Below are positions 40,239-50,739 of a stretch of DNA of 64,000 nt, in pieces (position 1 is the first letter of the stretch; every line of letters starts with the position of its first letter). The notes beneath the pieces are model-generated. The model had not been told where the DNA came from and made no database searches. It saw only the letters and a list, made by a program, of their open reading frames with translations. The position numbers and the translations under genes are program-made. The DNA is from Nonlabens arenilitoris. Lineage in GTDB: Bacteria; Bacteroidota; Bacteroidia; Flavobacteriales; Flavobacteriaceae. The stretch covers positions 2,121,501 through 2,185,500 of the forward strand of contig NZ_MTPW01000001.1 in assembly GCF_002954765.1 (NCBI RefSeq). The letters are read 5' to 3'.

Positions 40239-42668
40239 CTACCACTTATAGATGATAATGTCATCACCGTCTAGTGTGGCTAGTAAATTGCTTTTAGATC
40301 TTGCAACGGCCGTGTTGCCGCTACCATAAACAGGAAAAGAATTTAAAATATTCCCATTTTTATCTAGCAAATAGACTAGATTCTCACCAGAATCTATAAG
40401 ATGAATAAACTCTTCTCTAAGTAGTTTGTCCATTTTGGCTTTAGAATAAGTCCCGTACGGTAATTCTATCGTTTTGCCGTTAATTGTCAGCTTATTGTTG
40501 TTTTGAATTAGTTCTACACTCTTTAAGGCTATGTAGTGTTCAGTATCAGTAAGTTTTTTGCCAGAATCTGTTATTTTACCGGTTGTAGGGTTTAAATAGA
40601 TCAGTTTGTCATCATCTAACATTTTTATTAAGTTTTTCTGAAAACTCATGGTTCCTACCAGTTGAACATTCTCTTTAACTTTAGTTCTTATTTTTCCTGT
40701 ACGGTTGAGTAGAGAGATAGTATTATCCGCTTTCGCGAAAGCGATGTAATCACGACTGCCTACTCTATAATGCTGTGGTTGACTTATGATCTCTTCCTGA
40801 TCTTTATACTTAAAACCTTTTACTTCATTACCACTAATGTCATACATGGTAAGCATTTTACCATGTGTTATTAAAAAGCGATAATTACGATTATTATCAT
40901 AGTCAAATACGCTGAGTGGCTGAGTAATACCACCTTTAATCTTAATAGGGTATTTGTTCACATCATTACCATTGCGATCTAGGTAATAGACGGATTTATT
41001 AGTGCTGAATGCAAGTTGTTTGCGTCCATTTTTATAGCCGTCTACCGCATTTATCTCACCTATTATAATAGCGTCTAGATCCTTGCTCCAGTATTTTTTA
41101 CCAGTGTCTGATATTAGGTGTAATTTAAAGTCCTCATCTTGAAAAGCGACATCGTGTTTCCCGGTAAGATGATTAGGGAATATAAATGGACCTGCGATAA
41201 TTTTGCGTGGTGATTTAAAAGACCCAGATTGAACAATGCCGCTAGATTGAATACTAGCGTCTAATTGTGGTATACTGGTGTGGTAGTGAGCATAACCCTT
41301 TTCATGCACATATTGACTGACCATAAAAGGGTAATCTTTACTCGATACTTTATTGATGATTTTAGAGTCATCGTTATCTGTAACAGATTCTTGAATATTA
41401 CTTAAACTGGTAAAGTACATAAGTGTGCTAGAATCACTTATATTATTAGATAAATCTTCCCACCAGGCTTGTTGTGATAAAGCAGATTTGTTTTGGTAAC
41501 TGACTATAAATTCCTCTGGAGCAGTAGCTGTGGTTGATAGTATTAAAAAGTCTTCTATAACGGTAAGGAACTTATAGTCGTTAACAGGTAGTAGTGGTTG
41601 CATACCAGCTGTTTTAACGGGTTCTCTTAGTTCATAGATAGTGAAATTGCGATAGTCAAATTTTGCACTTGTCGCACTGTCCATATCCATAAATAAGGCC
41701 TCAAACGGTTTAAGTGAAAAGACCAAAGCTTCTGTTTTAGGTAGTGCCACTTGCGCTAGTTCTGTGCTATTGTCTAGTATTAATTGTAGGGTCTTATCTA
41801 GTTTAGTGGTGTTATCATTGTAATAGTCGATCTGTTTGTGTAATTTATTTATGTCATTATATGTGACAATCACCGCTTGATTAACATTACTAGGTATGAT
41901 CGCAGGTAGACGGTTTTGTTGTGCTTTTAAGTCATTAAAAATCGCATGGAATTGCTGTGATGAATCTGCATAAGTGAATATACCGTCAATGTTAAAGGCA
42001 TGATCTGTTTTACGTGGTTCTAATTGAAACCAGTGGCCTCTAATTTTAGAACTATTAGATTTTTGCTTTAATAAAAAATGCTGTAACCAGTCTTTTTGAG
42101 AACCGTGAATGTAAATACTTAAATCTGCTCCAGATGTGCGATTATAAATGGATGCAAATTGAGAATCAAAAACATAATCATCAACATTGCGACGTATCAA
42201 ACTTTCAATAACTAATCGTGAGGTACTTGCTATATGGAATCCATTATGATTAAGATAATAATATGGTATATCATGTGTTGAATCTTCGGCATAAGTTATC
42301 TGATCATAAGTGTGGACGGACATGCTGTCTGCTATTACAACTTTACTCTCTATGAGGTCAGTAATTAAAGTTATGGCGATGTTGTCCTTACCTTCAGGAC
42401 TGATGGCGATAATACTTTCTCCTTTAAGATCATAATCCATCAAAAAAGCACTTGCATTTGTTAACTCTTGGATGCGCTTTAAATCTTTAACTTCTTTTAA
42501 AAGGGCGCTAGAGGAGAGTACATCACTTAAGTTTTTTATATCATTAGTTGCTACGATTATTTTAGAATCAGTAGGAATGCGATTTAAAATCTGTTGATTA
42601 ACGGTAGTATTATCGTTACAGCCTATTAAAAAAAGGCTAAGAAAAAGTACGGCAATAAGGCCACGCAT
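40239..42668 (-). CDS. Large lipoprotein, DUF3352-like N-terminus and beta-propeller-like C-terminus
   Basis: This 809-residue lipoprotein (MRGLIAVLFLSLFLIGC, Cys17) is not one I can assign with confidence. The first 450 residues (RIPTDSKIIVATNDIKNLSDVL) resemble proteins that list per-object scores. The rest (about 480-809) has repeated strand patterns such as KLHLISDTGKKYWSKDLD, SVYYLDRNGNDVNKYPI and TMYDISGNEVKGF, like a WD/PQQ-type propeller. Residues 643-647 (AFAKA) come from a palindrome copy. It is two genes downstream of nothing related; rnhB lies directly upstream. Confidence 0.75.
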   Translation of the reverse strand: MRGLIAVLFLSLFLIGCNDNTTVNQQILNRIPTDSKIIVATNDIKNLSDVLSSSALLKEVKDLKRIQELTNASAFLMDYDLKGESIIAISPEGKDNIAITLITDLIESKVVIADSMSVHTYDQITYAEDSTHDIPYYYLNHNGFHIASTSRLVIESLIRRNVDDYVFDSQFASIYNRTSGADLSIYIHGSQKDWLQHFLLKQKSNSSKIRGHWFQLEPRKTDHAFNIDGIFTYADSSQQFHAIFNDLKAQQNRLPAIIPSNVNQAVIVTYNDINKLHKQIDYYNDNTTKLDKTLQLILDNSTELAQVALPKTEALVFSLKPFEALFMDMDSATSAKFDYRNFTIYELREPVKTAGMQPLLPVNDYKFLTVIEDFLILSTTATAPEEFIVSYQNKSALSQQAWWEDLSNNISDSSTLMYFTSLSNIQESVTDNDDSKIINKVSSKDYPFMVSQYVHEKGYAHYHTSIPQLDASIQSSGIVQSGSFKSPRKIIAGPFIFPNHLTGKHDVAFQDEDFKLHLISDTGKKYWSKDLDAIIIGEINAVDGYKNGRKQLAFSTNKSVYYLDRNGNDVNKYPIKIKGGITQPLSVFDYDNNRNYRFLITHGKMLTMYDISGNEVKGFKYKDQEEIISQPQHYRVGSRDYIAFAKADNTISLLNRTGKIRTKVKENVQLVGTMSFQKNLIKMLDDDKLIYLNPTTGKITDSGKKLTDTEHYIALKSVELIQNNNKLTINGKTIELPYGTYSKAKMDKLLREEFIHLIDSGENLVYLLDKNGNILNSFPVYGSGNTAVARSKSNLLATLDGDDIIIYKW
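40728..40743. repeat. CGCTTTCGCGAAAGCG palindrome, exact
   Basis: Exact copy in the propeller part of the large lipoprotein gene, read as AFAKA (residues 643-647). Confidence 0.9.
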
Positions 42669-42730
42669 AGTTTAAGTGTTTGTACAAAAATAGAAAGATA
42701 ATTTACGATAACGTTACAGTTTGCAATAAG

Positions 42731-43330
42731 TTATAGATCTACCTTTAACTGATCTGGTAAAAGTTTAAAAGTCATTCTATGGTATGGAGTAGTGCCGTGT
42801 TCTTTAATGGCTTCTCGATGTTTTTTTGTTGGATAACCTTGGTTTTTATTCCAGTCGTATTGTGGATATTCCATAGATATATTTTCCATGTAATCATCAC
42901 GGTAGGTTTTGGCCAGAATTGATGCTGCGGCAATATGTAAGTACTTACCATCTCCTTTAATAACTGTAGTGGCAGTGATATTTGCATATGGTTTAAAACG
43001 GTTACCATCAACCGCTATATGTTCTGGTCTTATTTTTAGCCCATCAATAGCCTGGTGCATGGCTAGAATGCTAGCATTAAGAATATTGATTTTATCTATG
43101 GTATCCATCATTACATGAGATACGTGATAGGCGATGGCGTGCTCTTCTATTATGGTGCGTAGTTGATATCTACGCTTACGCGAAAGCTTCTTACTATCAT
43201 TTAATAAATCACTTTTAAAATTAGGTGGTAAAATAACTGCGGCAGCAGTCACAGGTCCAGAAAGGCAACCTCTACCAGCCTCGTCAGTACCACATTCAAC
43301 AATATCAGGATGTATTTGATTTAAAAGCAT
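42731..43330 (-). CDS. rnhB: Ribonuclease HII
   Basis: This 199-residue enzyme has the RNase HII motif [22 protein letters not shown] (catalytic Asp/Glu), AVDGNRF, and [12 protein letters not shown] with DDYM after it. It nicks DNA at misincorporated ribonucleotides and removes RNA primers. Residues 49-53 (LSRKR) come from a degenerate palindrome copy, used in the third possible frame. The start gives the normal N-terminus. Confidence 0.95.
   Translation of the reverse strand: MLLNQIHPDIVECGTDEAGRGCLSGPVTAAAVILPPNFKSDLLNDSKKLSRKRRYQLRTIIEEHAIAYHVSHVMMDTIDKINILNASILAMHQAIDGLKIRPEHIAVDGNRFKPYANITATTVIKGDGKYLHIAAASILAKTYRDDYMENISMEYPQYDWNKNQGYPTKKHREAIKEHGTTPYHRMTFKLLPDQLKVDL
43173..43187. repeat. 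Degenerate CGCTTTCGCGAAAGCG copy
   Basis: Two changes in 16; inside rnhB, read as LSRKR (residues 49-53). Confidence 0.65.
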
Positions 43331-43545
43331 ATGCTAAAATAGGAATTATTGTTAAAATTAATTTGTGATTACAGTTGAGAAACTACTTAAGATTTGAGAT
43401 CGATGACCGATAATATGTTTATGACCATTTAACATACAAAATTTAAAACCTTAACCTAGTGCTTGAAAAACTTGTGATTATCGTTTTTCATAATAGGACC
43501 ACTTTAAACGCGTTATTATGTTTACTTTTGATGCCTTGAGCAGCT

Positions 43546-45522
43546 ATGCACATGAATAAGAATATATTACTCTTTTTACTATTACCGCTTTGGGCTTGGG
43601 CTCAATTGCCTACTCAAACTACAACTAGTGGTCTTAATAACAATCGGCCTCAATTTGGTAAAGAAAAAGATTTAACGGTTGAAGGTGAAAAACCGCCTAT
43701 TACAGATTATTTAATCATATCGCAAGATCGTGATACTACATTTGTAGACACGACTCTTACTATGGCCAAGGATTATAAATATAATTACTTGCGTCGTGAT
43801 GATTTTGAATTAATGCCTTTCCATAATATAGGTAGACCATATAATAGTTTAGGGAAAAATTTTGATTTTGATTTATTGACTCCACGTATAGGTGCTCGAG
43901 CAAGGCATGCTAATTATATAGAAATAGATGATGTTCTTGATTATCATGTGCCTACACCTCTCACAGAGTTATATTTCAAAACGGTTGTGAATCAAGGTCA
44001 GCAATTAGATGCTCTTTTTACGACAAATGTGTCACCAGAATTGAATTTTTCTATATCATATAAAGGTTTACGTAGTGCTGGTAATTATGTTAATACACTT
44101 ACTAGTACAGGGAATTTTAAGTTTACCACTAATTATGTTTCAAAAAGTAAAAAATATAGACTGAGATTGCACACTGTTTTTCAAGATAATTTAAATCAAG
44201 AAAATGGTGGTCTTAATCCAGAATCATTAGAAGGATTTATAACAGGTAATGAGGATTTACAAGATCGTGGCAGGTTAGAACCTAATTTAACAGATGCCAC
44301 TAGTTTTTTAGAAGGAAAACGATATTATCTTAATCACGATTATGAGATTTTAGGCGATAAGGATTCTACTTCCTATTACAGTGCACGGGTTTATAATACA
44401 GCTTTCTATGAAGATAAGCTTTATCGCTATGAAGAAAATAGTGCTAGCAATAGTTTTTTAGGAGCTTCATACGTGAGTAGTAACTTAAGAGATCAGACAG
44501 ATTTAGAACAAGGCGCTTTAGAGGCTGGAATTACTTATGATCACTATATACTAGGTTATTTTAAAGCTGGTGTTGTAAGGCAAGAATATAATTATGGTTA
44601 TAATAGAACGTTAGATTTAGGCCCAGGAAATTTTATTACTAATAGATTAAAGGGTGAATTATATCAATTCAAAGGTGCCTTTGAAAAACGTATAGGTAAG
44701 TTTGATATTAAAATAGCTACGGGAATAAATGTTGCTGGTGATTTAGATGGGCAGTATCTTAATGGTAGCGCTCGTTATGCTTTTAAAGACGTGAAGATTG
44801 ATGCCGGTATTGCAATTAGCTCTAGAGCGCCAGATTTTAACTATCAATTATTTCAAAGTGATTACGTAAACTATAACTGGCAAAATAATTTCAGTAATAT
44901 AGAAAAACAGCAGTTAAGCTTTAACGTACAATCAGAAAAATATTTTGATTTAGATATCAGTTTTACAACCTTACAAGATCATGTGTATTTTGAGGAAAAT
45001 AATGTGCTGAATTCTGATAACGAAGTGACCGGTTATAACTCACGACCTGTTCAAGCTTTAGATGATATAACTTATTTAAAAATAAAAGCGCACAAGGATA
45101 TTAGATTCTTGAGATACTTTGGTTTAGACAATACCATTATGTATCAAAACGTTTCTCAAGGATCAGACATTATTAATGTTCCAGAATTTACTACTAGAAA
45201 CTCCTTATACTACAAAGATCGACTGTTTAAAAATGCCCTTTTATTACAAACGGGTCTTACTTTAAAATACTTTAGTAGCTATTACATGGATTCATATGAT
45301 CCTGTACTAGGAGAATTTACGGTACAAACAGATCAGGAATTAGGAGCGTTCCCAATGGTCGACTTTTTTGTAAATGCTAAGGTTAGACAAACACGGATCT
45401 TTTTTAAGTTAGAGCATCTTAACCAGCTATTTGCTAGTGGCGACAATTATTTTAGTGCTCCACGTACTCCATATCGCGACTTTACTGTCCGTTTTGGTGT
45501 AGTTTGGAATTTCTTCTTATAA
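43546..45522 (+). CDS. Putative outer-membrane porin of Bacteroidota type
   Basis: This 658-residue protein has a signal peptide (MNKNILLFLLLPLWAWAQ; ATG at 43546 or 43552) and alternating strand patterns throughout, ending in RDFTVRFGVVWNFFL with a terminal aromatic, typical of an outer-membrane barrel. The segment FELMPFHNIGRPYNSLG is common to Bacteroidota putative porins. TACTTTTG at 43523-43530 could be a -7 box. Substrate unknown. Confidence 0.8.
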   Translation: MHMNKNILLFLLLPLWAWAQLPTQTTTSGLNNNRPQFGKEKDLTVEGEKPPITDYLIISQDRDTTFVDTTLTMAKDYKYNYLRRDDFELMPFHNIGRPYNSLGKNFDFDLLTPRIGARARHANYIEIDDVLDYHVPTPLTELYFKTVVNQGQQLDALFTTNVSPELNFSISYKGLRSAGNYVNTLTSTGNFKFTTNYVSKSKKYRLRLHTVFQDNLNQENGGLNPESLEGFITGNEDLQDRGRLEPNLTDATSFLEGKRYYLNHDYEILGDKDSTSYYSARVYNTAFYEDKLYRYEENSASNSFLGASYVSSNLRDQTDLEQGALEAGITYDHYILGYFKAGVVRQEYNYGYNRTLDLGPGNFITNRLKGELYQFKGAFEKRIGKFDIKIATGINVAGDLDGQYLNGSARYAFKDVKIDAGIAISSRAPDFNYQLFQSDYVNYNWQNNFSNIEKQQLSFNVQSEKYFDLDISFTTLQDHVYFEENNVLNSDNEVTGYNSRPVQALDDITYLKIKAHKDIRFLRYFGLDNTIMYQNVSQGSDIINVPEFTTRNSLYYKDRLFKNALLLQTGLTLKYFSSYYMDSYDPVLGEFTVQTDQELGAFPMVDFFVNAKVRQTRIFFKLEHLNQLFASGDNYFSAPRTPYRDFTVRFGVVWNFFL

Positions 45523-45701
45523 GTACTTCTTCTTACTATTCTAAATTTTATCTTAAAGAATGTTAATTTATGGGTTTTTGATCTGCTTTAGCGACAGTAA
45601 AACTGTTGAAATTGTTAAAACTGATTGAAATTAGTCATTTTTATAAAACCATAAGAACTGTTCTAGCGTACATATTGTAACTAACAATAAATAGTACAAC
45701 T

Positions 45702-46688
45702 ATGAAAAAGCAAATTATTGCCATCGCAGTATTAAGTTTAACCATTTTCTCATGTTCAAATGACGATGATAATGGAAACAGTAACCCTAAAAGAGCTGAA
45801 CTATATGCAACTAGTACAGCAAATGGAAACATAACCGTATACGACTTTTCTACCGGTGCCAGTCCTTCCACAAGCACACTAACAACAGCTTCCACTTCAA
45901 ATGAAGGTATTCAATATAGCGCCGCTGCTGATGAGCTTTATGTAGCCTCCCGTAGCTCATTCAACTTAAATGCTTACTCAAATATAGAAGCACAGCTTTT
46001 AGGAACTACAACAGCGATAGTAGGTGTAAATGGTTCTATTGATTTTACAAGTCCTCGAGCTCTTGCAGTAAGTGGAAATAGTGTTGTCGTTGCAGATAAT
46101 GGTAACAATCAATTATTTGTATATAATAGAACGTCTAATGGTCTTTCTCTAGCAAATACTTTTGATATTTCTTTTCCTGTATGGGGAATTGAATTTGTAG
46201 GCAACGATTTATATGTCGTAGTTGATACAACAGGTGATCTTGCAGTTTTCAATAACTTCTTAAGTAACTCAGCAGATGGAGCTCTTGCAGCTTCAAAAAG
46301 AATTACCATTGAAGGGATAGTAAGAACACACGGTATTGCTTATGACGCATCAGATGATTTATTAATCATGACTGATATAGGTGATGCAGGAAGTGACTCA
46401 GATGGTGGTTATCATCTTATTGAAAATGCAACTTCTCAAATTTCAGGAGTAGCAAATGGCGGTACATTAGCAGTAGCATCTCAAACAAGAATCGCTGGGT
46501 CTAACACCTTATTAGGTAACCCAGTAGATGTGACATATGACACAGATGCAAATGTTGTTTATATTGCCGAGATTGCAAATGGTGGTGGTAGAATCCTAGG
46601 ATTCCCAGTAACAGCAACGGGTAATGCAACGCCTATGGTAAACAATATGTTGACATCTGCTAGTTCAGTAGATTTCTACAATGAATAA
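45702..46688 (+). CDS. Lipoprotein with beta-propeller-like repeats
   Basis: This 328-residue lipoprotein (MKKQIIAIAVLSLTIFSC, Cys18, then acidic NDDDN as in surface-exposed Bacteroidota lipoproteins) has repeated strands such as ELYATSTANGNITVYDF, ELYVASRSSFNLNAY, VVVADNGNNQLFVYNR and VVYIAEIANGGGRILGF, which read as blades of an NHL/SMP-30-type propeller. Function unknown; binding or signalling at the cell surface is possible. Confidence 0.75.
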   Translation: MKKQIIAIAVLSLTIFSCSNDDDNGNSNPKRAELYATSTANGNITVYDFSTGASPSTSTLTTASTSNEGIQYSAAADELYVASRSSFNLNAYSNIEAQLLGTTTAIVGVNGSIDFTSPRALAVSGNSVVVADNGNNQLFVYNRTSNGLSLANTFDISFPVWGIEFVGNDLYVVVDTTGDLAVFNNFLSNSADGALAASKRITIEGIVRTHGIAYDASDDLLIMTDIGDAGSDSDGGYHLIENATSQISGVANGGTLAVASQTRIAGSNTLLGNPVDVTYDTDANVVYIAEIANGGGRILGFPVTATGNATPMVNNMLTSASSVDFYNE

Positions 46689-46708
46689 AAAGGAATGATG
46701 AATTTTTT

Positions 46709-46738
46709 AAAAGCTGCTATTTTATAGCAGCTTTTTTT
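46709..46738 (+). terminator. Hairpin terminator after the propeller lipoprotein
   Basis: AAAAGCTGCTA pairs with TAGCAGCTTTT around TTT, with a T-run after it. Confidence 0.9.
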
Positions 46739-46788
46739 ATGCCTTTATTTAGAATTAATTAAGAATTAGTATTCTATATTTGGCATTG

Positions 46789-47073
46789 ATGAAAGCTAGA
46801 TTGTTCATATCGCGTCTATTGCTAGCCATTTTTGTAATGGTTCAGCTATCTGCATTGCATGAATTGCAACACGATGATGCATCGCACAATTGCGATATTT
46901 GCATGATTTCTCATGATTTTCAATCTCAATCTTATCAATTAGCAATAACGACCACAGTTTGCTCAGTAATAGAAATACCTGTTATTCAAGATAAGGGTGA
47001 TGAGTATTTTGCTTTCGCGAAAGCGTCCTATACACCTTTACACATTTCCATCAGGCCACCGCCAGCTGTATAA
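46789..47073 (+). CDS. Small His/Cys-rich exported protein, likely metal-related
   Basis: This protein of about 94 residues starts at ATG 46789 (MKARLFISRLLLAIFVMVQLSA, a signal or membrane anchor). It then has LHELQHDDASHNCDICMISHDF, a cluster of His, Asp and Cys able to bind metal ions. It directly precedes a TonB-dependent receptor gene, and its job is probably metal handling with that receptor. TATATTTG (46775-46782) is a good -7 box only six bases before the ATG, so the mRNA may be leaderless. Residues 75-79 (AFAKA) come from a palindrome copy. Confidence 0.75.
   Translation: MKARLFISRLLLAIFVMVQLSALHELQHDDASHNCDICMISHDFQSQSYQLAITTTVCSVIEIPVIQDKGDEYFAFAKASYTPLHISIRPPPAV
47010..47025. repeat. 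CGCTTTCGCGAAAGCG palindrome, one change
   Basis: Copy starting with T, in the small His/Cys-rich gene, read as AFAKA. Confidence 0.85.
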
Positions 47074-47113
47074 TCCCAGTATTTTTTTTACGATTAACAG
47101 TTAATTTACTACA

Positions 47114-49591
47114 ATGAAAACACTTACATTGTGGTTGCTCATAATGCTTTTTGCAGCACTATGGTCAACTGCACAGGACTGTGCCTACACATTAGAAGGT
47201 ACTGTCAAAGACTATCATGATAATAGTTCACTAGAACTGGCAACAGTTTATATAGCAAATTTACAGAGAACAGTAAGTACTGATGTGAATGGTTCTTTTA
47301 AAATAAAGGACTTGTGCGCAGGAGTTTATTATTTATCAATTGCCCATATCGATTGTGAGCCTAAAAAAATTACGGTTGACCTTACGAACTCTCAAAAAAT
47401 TGAAATTTTACTAGAGCATCATGTTGAGGATCTGCAAACTATTAAAGTTATTGCAGATGTACACGATGATCACAATAATACACAGTCCACAACGCGTATC
47501 AAGAAAGAAACGGTACAAAATTATAGTGGAGCAACTTTAGGTGATGCTTTATCGAGTGTTGCTGGTGTTAGTTCATTAAAAACCGGGAATAGTGTAGTAA
47601 AGCCTGTAATACATGGTCTTTATGGTAGTAGAGTAGCTATAGTTAATGATGGAATCCGTCAACAAGATCAAGAATGGGGAATTGAGCACGCGCCTAATAT
47701 AGATGTAAATACTGCAAGTAGTATACAAGTGATTAAGGGAGCAAGTGCTTTAAGGTATGGTGGTGATGCGATAGGAGGAACAATAATAATTGAACCAGCT
47801 AGAATTATATCAAAAGATACTTTAATAGGAACAGTTATTAGTCAGGTGCAGTCTAATGGTCGTGGTGGTTCTATTACTGGATCATTAAATAACTATCGCA
47901 AATCGGGCTGGTATCAACAAGTCACGGCTACTTATAAAAGATTAGGCGATTATGAAGCACCAGATTATGTATTGAGAAATACTGGTAATGAGACAACTGC
48001 ATTAAATCTAGGGATAGGTTTTAAGTCATTTGAGTATGGGGGAAATTTTAAATATTCTTATTATGAATCATCTTTAGGGATTTTAAGAGCTTCTCATATA
48101 GGAAATGCAGCAGACTTAGTGCGCAGTATTAATTCTGGAACACCTACGGTCATTAATGATTTTACTTATGCTATCGATGTCCCAAGGCAAGAAGTAGCTC
48201 ATCATAGTTTGAGATTTAACGCTTTTAAAAGGTTTGCTAGTCTAGGAAAACTTGAGGCAGATTACTCGTTACAATTTAATAATCGAAAAGAATATGACAT
48301 AAGACGTGGAAGTAATGCTGGTAGGGCGTCTTTGGACATGGATTTAATTACACATAACGCTTCATTAAATATATTATTGGATGCTAGCAATACAACCACA
48401 GTAAATGTAGGGATAGATGGAATGTATCAAGTCAATACACCAGATGCTAATACTGGTGTACGTCGATTAATCCCTGATTATAATGCAACAAAGGTGGGAA
48501 CTTATCTTAGTGTTAATCATCATCTTAAAGATAATTGGATTATAGATGCTGGTTTAAGATTAGACTCATATAAAATAGATGCAGATAAATTTTATTTTCA
48601 AACTCGCTGGGAAAGTCTAGGCTATGACCAGCAATTTCCACAGTTTGAAATAAGAACAGAAGGAAATCAATTACTTACTAATCCTGTTTTAGATTATGGT
48701 CTATTTGCTTTTACAGCAGGGACTAAATATTTCTTTAATGATCATTATGATCTTGCTGTTAATGTTAGTTCTGCAAACCGTGCACCTAACCCTAGCGAGT
48801 TGTTTAGTGATGGACTACATCATGCTCTAGCGACGATTGAATTAGGGAGATTAGACCTAGATAAAGAGCAATCTTATAAATTTAATACCACTTTCCATGT
48901 AAATCATGGAAAGCTTGACCTGGAATTTAATCCTTATCTAAATTTTGTAAGTGATTTTATTCAGTTAGTACCTACCTCAATAGAGACCACGACTCGAGGT
49001 GCTTTCCCAGTGTATCAATATGAACAACTGGATGCGAGATTATGGGGAATGGATGTAAGTGCGAGTTATAATTTTTATAGTAAACAGCCTGTAAAGCAAA
49101 CAACTGAAAACGATCTGGTTTATAAAGTCAAACGTTTGTTGAATTTTAATTCGCAGTTTTCTTATATACATGGAACTGATATTGACGCAGATGAGCCTCT
49201 TATCGATATGCCACCAGCACAGTTCAGTAATACGATAACTTGGTTTAATGCTGTGAATACAGGATTAGAATTTTACTTAACAAATCATACTGTGCTGGAG
49301 CAAACACGATTTCCTAATAATAACTATGAAGTAAATGTTCCTTTAGAAACAGGTGGTTTTGAAATGCGTGAAGTAAACATTTCACAGCCACCGGCAGCTT
49401 ATAGTCTATGGAATGCTGGAGTGAGTTATAGTTTTTTCTCTAAGAAAAATCCAAAAGTCAGAAAATCTCTTTTAAAACTCAGTGTGCTAAACATATTTAA
49501 TACCAGCTATCGCAATTACCTTAATAGACAGCGCTTCTATGCTGATGATGTAGGTCGTGATATTCAACTTCAATTCATATATAATATTTAA
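47114..49591 (+). CDS. TonB-dependent receptor, probable metal uptake
   Basis: This 825-residue outer-membrane receptor has a signal peptide, an N-terminal carboxypeptidase-regulatory-like domain (about 25-100, TLEGTVKDYHDNSSLELATVYI), a plug (about 125-230: GATLGDALSSVAGVSSLKTGNSVVKPVIHGLYGSRVAIVNDGIRQQDQEWG) and a long barrel ending in a Phe/Tyr/Ile-rich strand. The plug resembles that of ZnuD-like zinc or haem receptors. Together with the metal-rich small protein upstream and the lipoprotein downstream it forms a likely operon. Confidence 0.87.
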   Translation: MKTLTLWLLIMLFAALWSTAQDCAYTLEGTVKDYHDNSSLELATVYIANLQRTVSTDVNGSFKIKDLCAGVYYLSIAHIDCEPKKITVDLTNSQKIEILLEHHVEDLQTIKVIADVHDDHNNTQSTTRIKKETVQNYSGATLGDALSSVAGVSSLKTGNSVVKPVIHGLYGSRVAIVNDGIRQQDQEWGIEHAPNIDVNTASSIQVIKGASALRYGGDAIGGTIIIEPARIISKDTLIGTVISQVQSNGRGGSITGSLNNYRKSGWYQQVTATYKRLGDYEAPDYVLRNTGNETTALNLGIGFKSFEYGGNFKYSYYESSLGILRASHIGNAADLVRSINSGTPTVINDFTYAIDVPRQEVAHHSLRFNAFKRFASLGKLEADYSLQFNNRKEYDIRRGSNAGRASLDMDLITHNASLNILLDASNTTTVNVGIDGMYQVNTPDANTGVRRLIPDYNATKVGTYLSVNHHLKDNWIIDAGLRLDSYKIDADKFYFQTRWESLGYDQQFPQFEIRTEGNQLLTNPVLDYGLFAFTAGTKYFFNDHYDLAVNVSSANRAPNPSELFSDGLHHALATIELGRLDLDKEQSYKFNTTFHVNHGKLDLEFNPYLNFVSDFIQLVPTSIETTTRGAFPVYQYEQLDARLWGMDVSASYNFYSKQPVKQTTENDLVYKVKRLLNFNSQFSYIHGTDIDADEPLIDMPPAQFSNTITWFNAVNTGLEFYLTNHTVLEQTRFPNNNYEVNVPLETGGFEMREVNISQPPAAYSLWNAGVSYSFFSKKNPKVRKSLLKLSVLNIFNTSYRNYLNRQRFYADDVGRDIQLQFIYNI

Positions 49592-49638
49592 TAATAAACC
49601 ATAATAACAATTAATTAAACAAGTAAATTAAGTAAATA

Positions 49639-50238
49639 ATGAAAACAATGAAAACAATTAACGCAATCAACCCGAGAACAATGAGATCAAATGCAATTAA
49701 AGTACTAGGATTACTAGCGGCAACAGCTGTCTTTACATCATGTGATAATGATGATGATATTAGTGCTGAAAATGAAGAAGAAGTAATAACAACTGTTGAG
49801 TACACATTAACGAGTACAACTGATGCTAATAATGTAGTAGTGTTTACATCAGTAGATGCAGATGGTGAAGGGCCGCTTTCTCCAGTAGAAACTGTTACTG
49901 GAACCTTAATGGCTAATACAGTCTACAATGGTAGTATTAAATTTTTAAATGAATTAGAATCACCAGCAGAAGACATTACTGTTGAAGTTGCAGAAGAAGA
50001 TGATGAGCATGAAGTTTTCTATATCGATTCTATATCTGACTTAACTATCGCAAAAGTTGATACAGATGTAAACGGTAATTCTCTAGGCTTAGATACTACA
50101 TTCACTACTGGAGCTTCTGGCACAGGTACATTGACAGTTGTTTTAAGACATGAGCCTTTAAAGCCTAACGATGGAACACTAGCAAATGCAGGCGGCGAAA
50201 CTGATGTACAAGTTGAATTTGATTTAGATGTTCAATAA
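49639..50238 (+). CDS. Lipoprotein following the TonB receptor
   Basis: This 199-residue protein has a lipobox (AVFTSC, Cys35) and an acidic start (DNDDDISAENEEE) as in surface-exposed lipoproteins. The mature part reads VEYTLTSTTDANNVVVFTSVDADGEGP and later EVAEEDDEHEVFYIDSI. It is conserved next to such receptors in flavobacteria, as I recall, and may help in substrate capture. Start could be 49639 or the later ATG 49681. A terminator follows. Confidence 0.75.
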   Translation: MKTMKTINAINPRTMRSNAIKVLGLLAATAVFTSCDNDDDISAENEEEVITTVEYTLTSTTDANNVVVFTSVDADGEGPLSPVETVTGTLMANTVYNGSIKFLNELESPAEDITVEVAEEDDEHEVFYIDSISDLTIAKVDTDVNGNSLGLDTTFTTGASGTGTLTVVLRHEPLKPNDGTLANAGGETDVQVEFDLDVQ

Positions 50239-50260
50239 GAACTTTTGAATATAGCCTAAG

Positions 50261-50291
50261 AAAAAAGCCATTCCTTTAAGAATGGCTTTTT
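50261..50291 (+). terminator. Hairpin terminator after the lipoprotein gene
   Basis: AAAAAGCCATTC pairs with GAATGGCTTTTT, six-base loop; also usable from the other strand. Confidence 0.92.
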
Positions 50292-50313
50292 GTTTATAAT
50301 ATATACAGTACAA

Positions 50314-50454
50314 CTAGTCTACTGCATCTTCTACGTCATCTGCAACGCTTTCAACAGCGTCTTCTACTTTATCTCCTGTGCTTTCTTCACGACAACTAGA
50401 TATAGAAATAGTGAATAATGCAACAATGGCAATTACGATTGATTTTTTGATCAT
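50314..50454 (-). CDS. Small acidic lipoprotein
   Basis: This 46-residue protein (MIKKSIVIAIVALFTISISSC, lipobox Cys21) has an acidic mature tail, REESTGDKVEDAVESVADD and so on, with helical heptad-like spacing. No family is known to me. Start and stop are clear, and it is followed upstream by another small membrane protein on the same strand. Confidence 0.7.
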   Translation of the reverse strand: MIKKSIVIAIVALFTISISSCREESTGDKVEDAVESVADDVEDAVD

Positions 50455-50483
50455 GATATTGGTTTTTAAAAGTTAGTGTTTGA

Positions 50484-50654
<171 letters not shown>

Positions 50655-50739
50655 TTAAATGTTTAATTGGTTATATGACTAATTTATAACTATTCTTTTA
50701 TCAATTTGCTAATAAAATCAAAATTCACATTAAATTATG

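Noticed and set aside
45575..45600. Further palindrome copies at 45585 (GCTTTAGCGACAG) and 4660 (CCGTTTTCGCAATAG)
   Set aside because: Too many differences from CGCTTTCGCGAAAGCG and the inverted symmetry is lost; they may be worn copies but cannot be supported.
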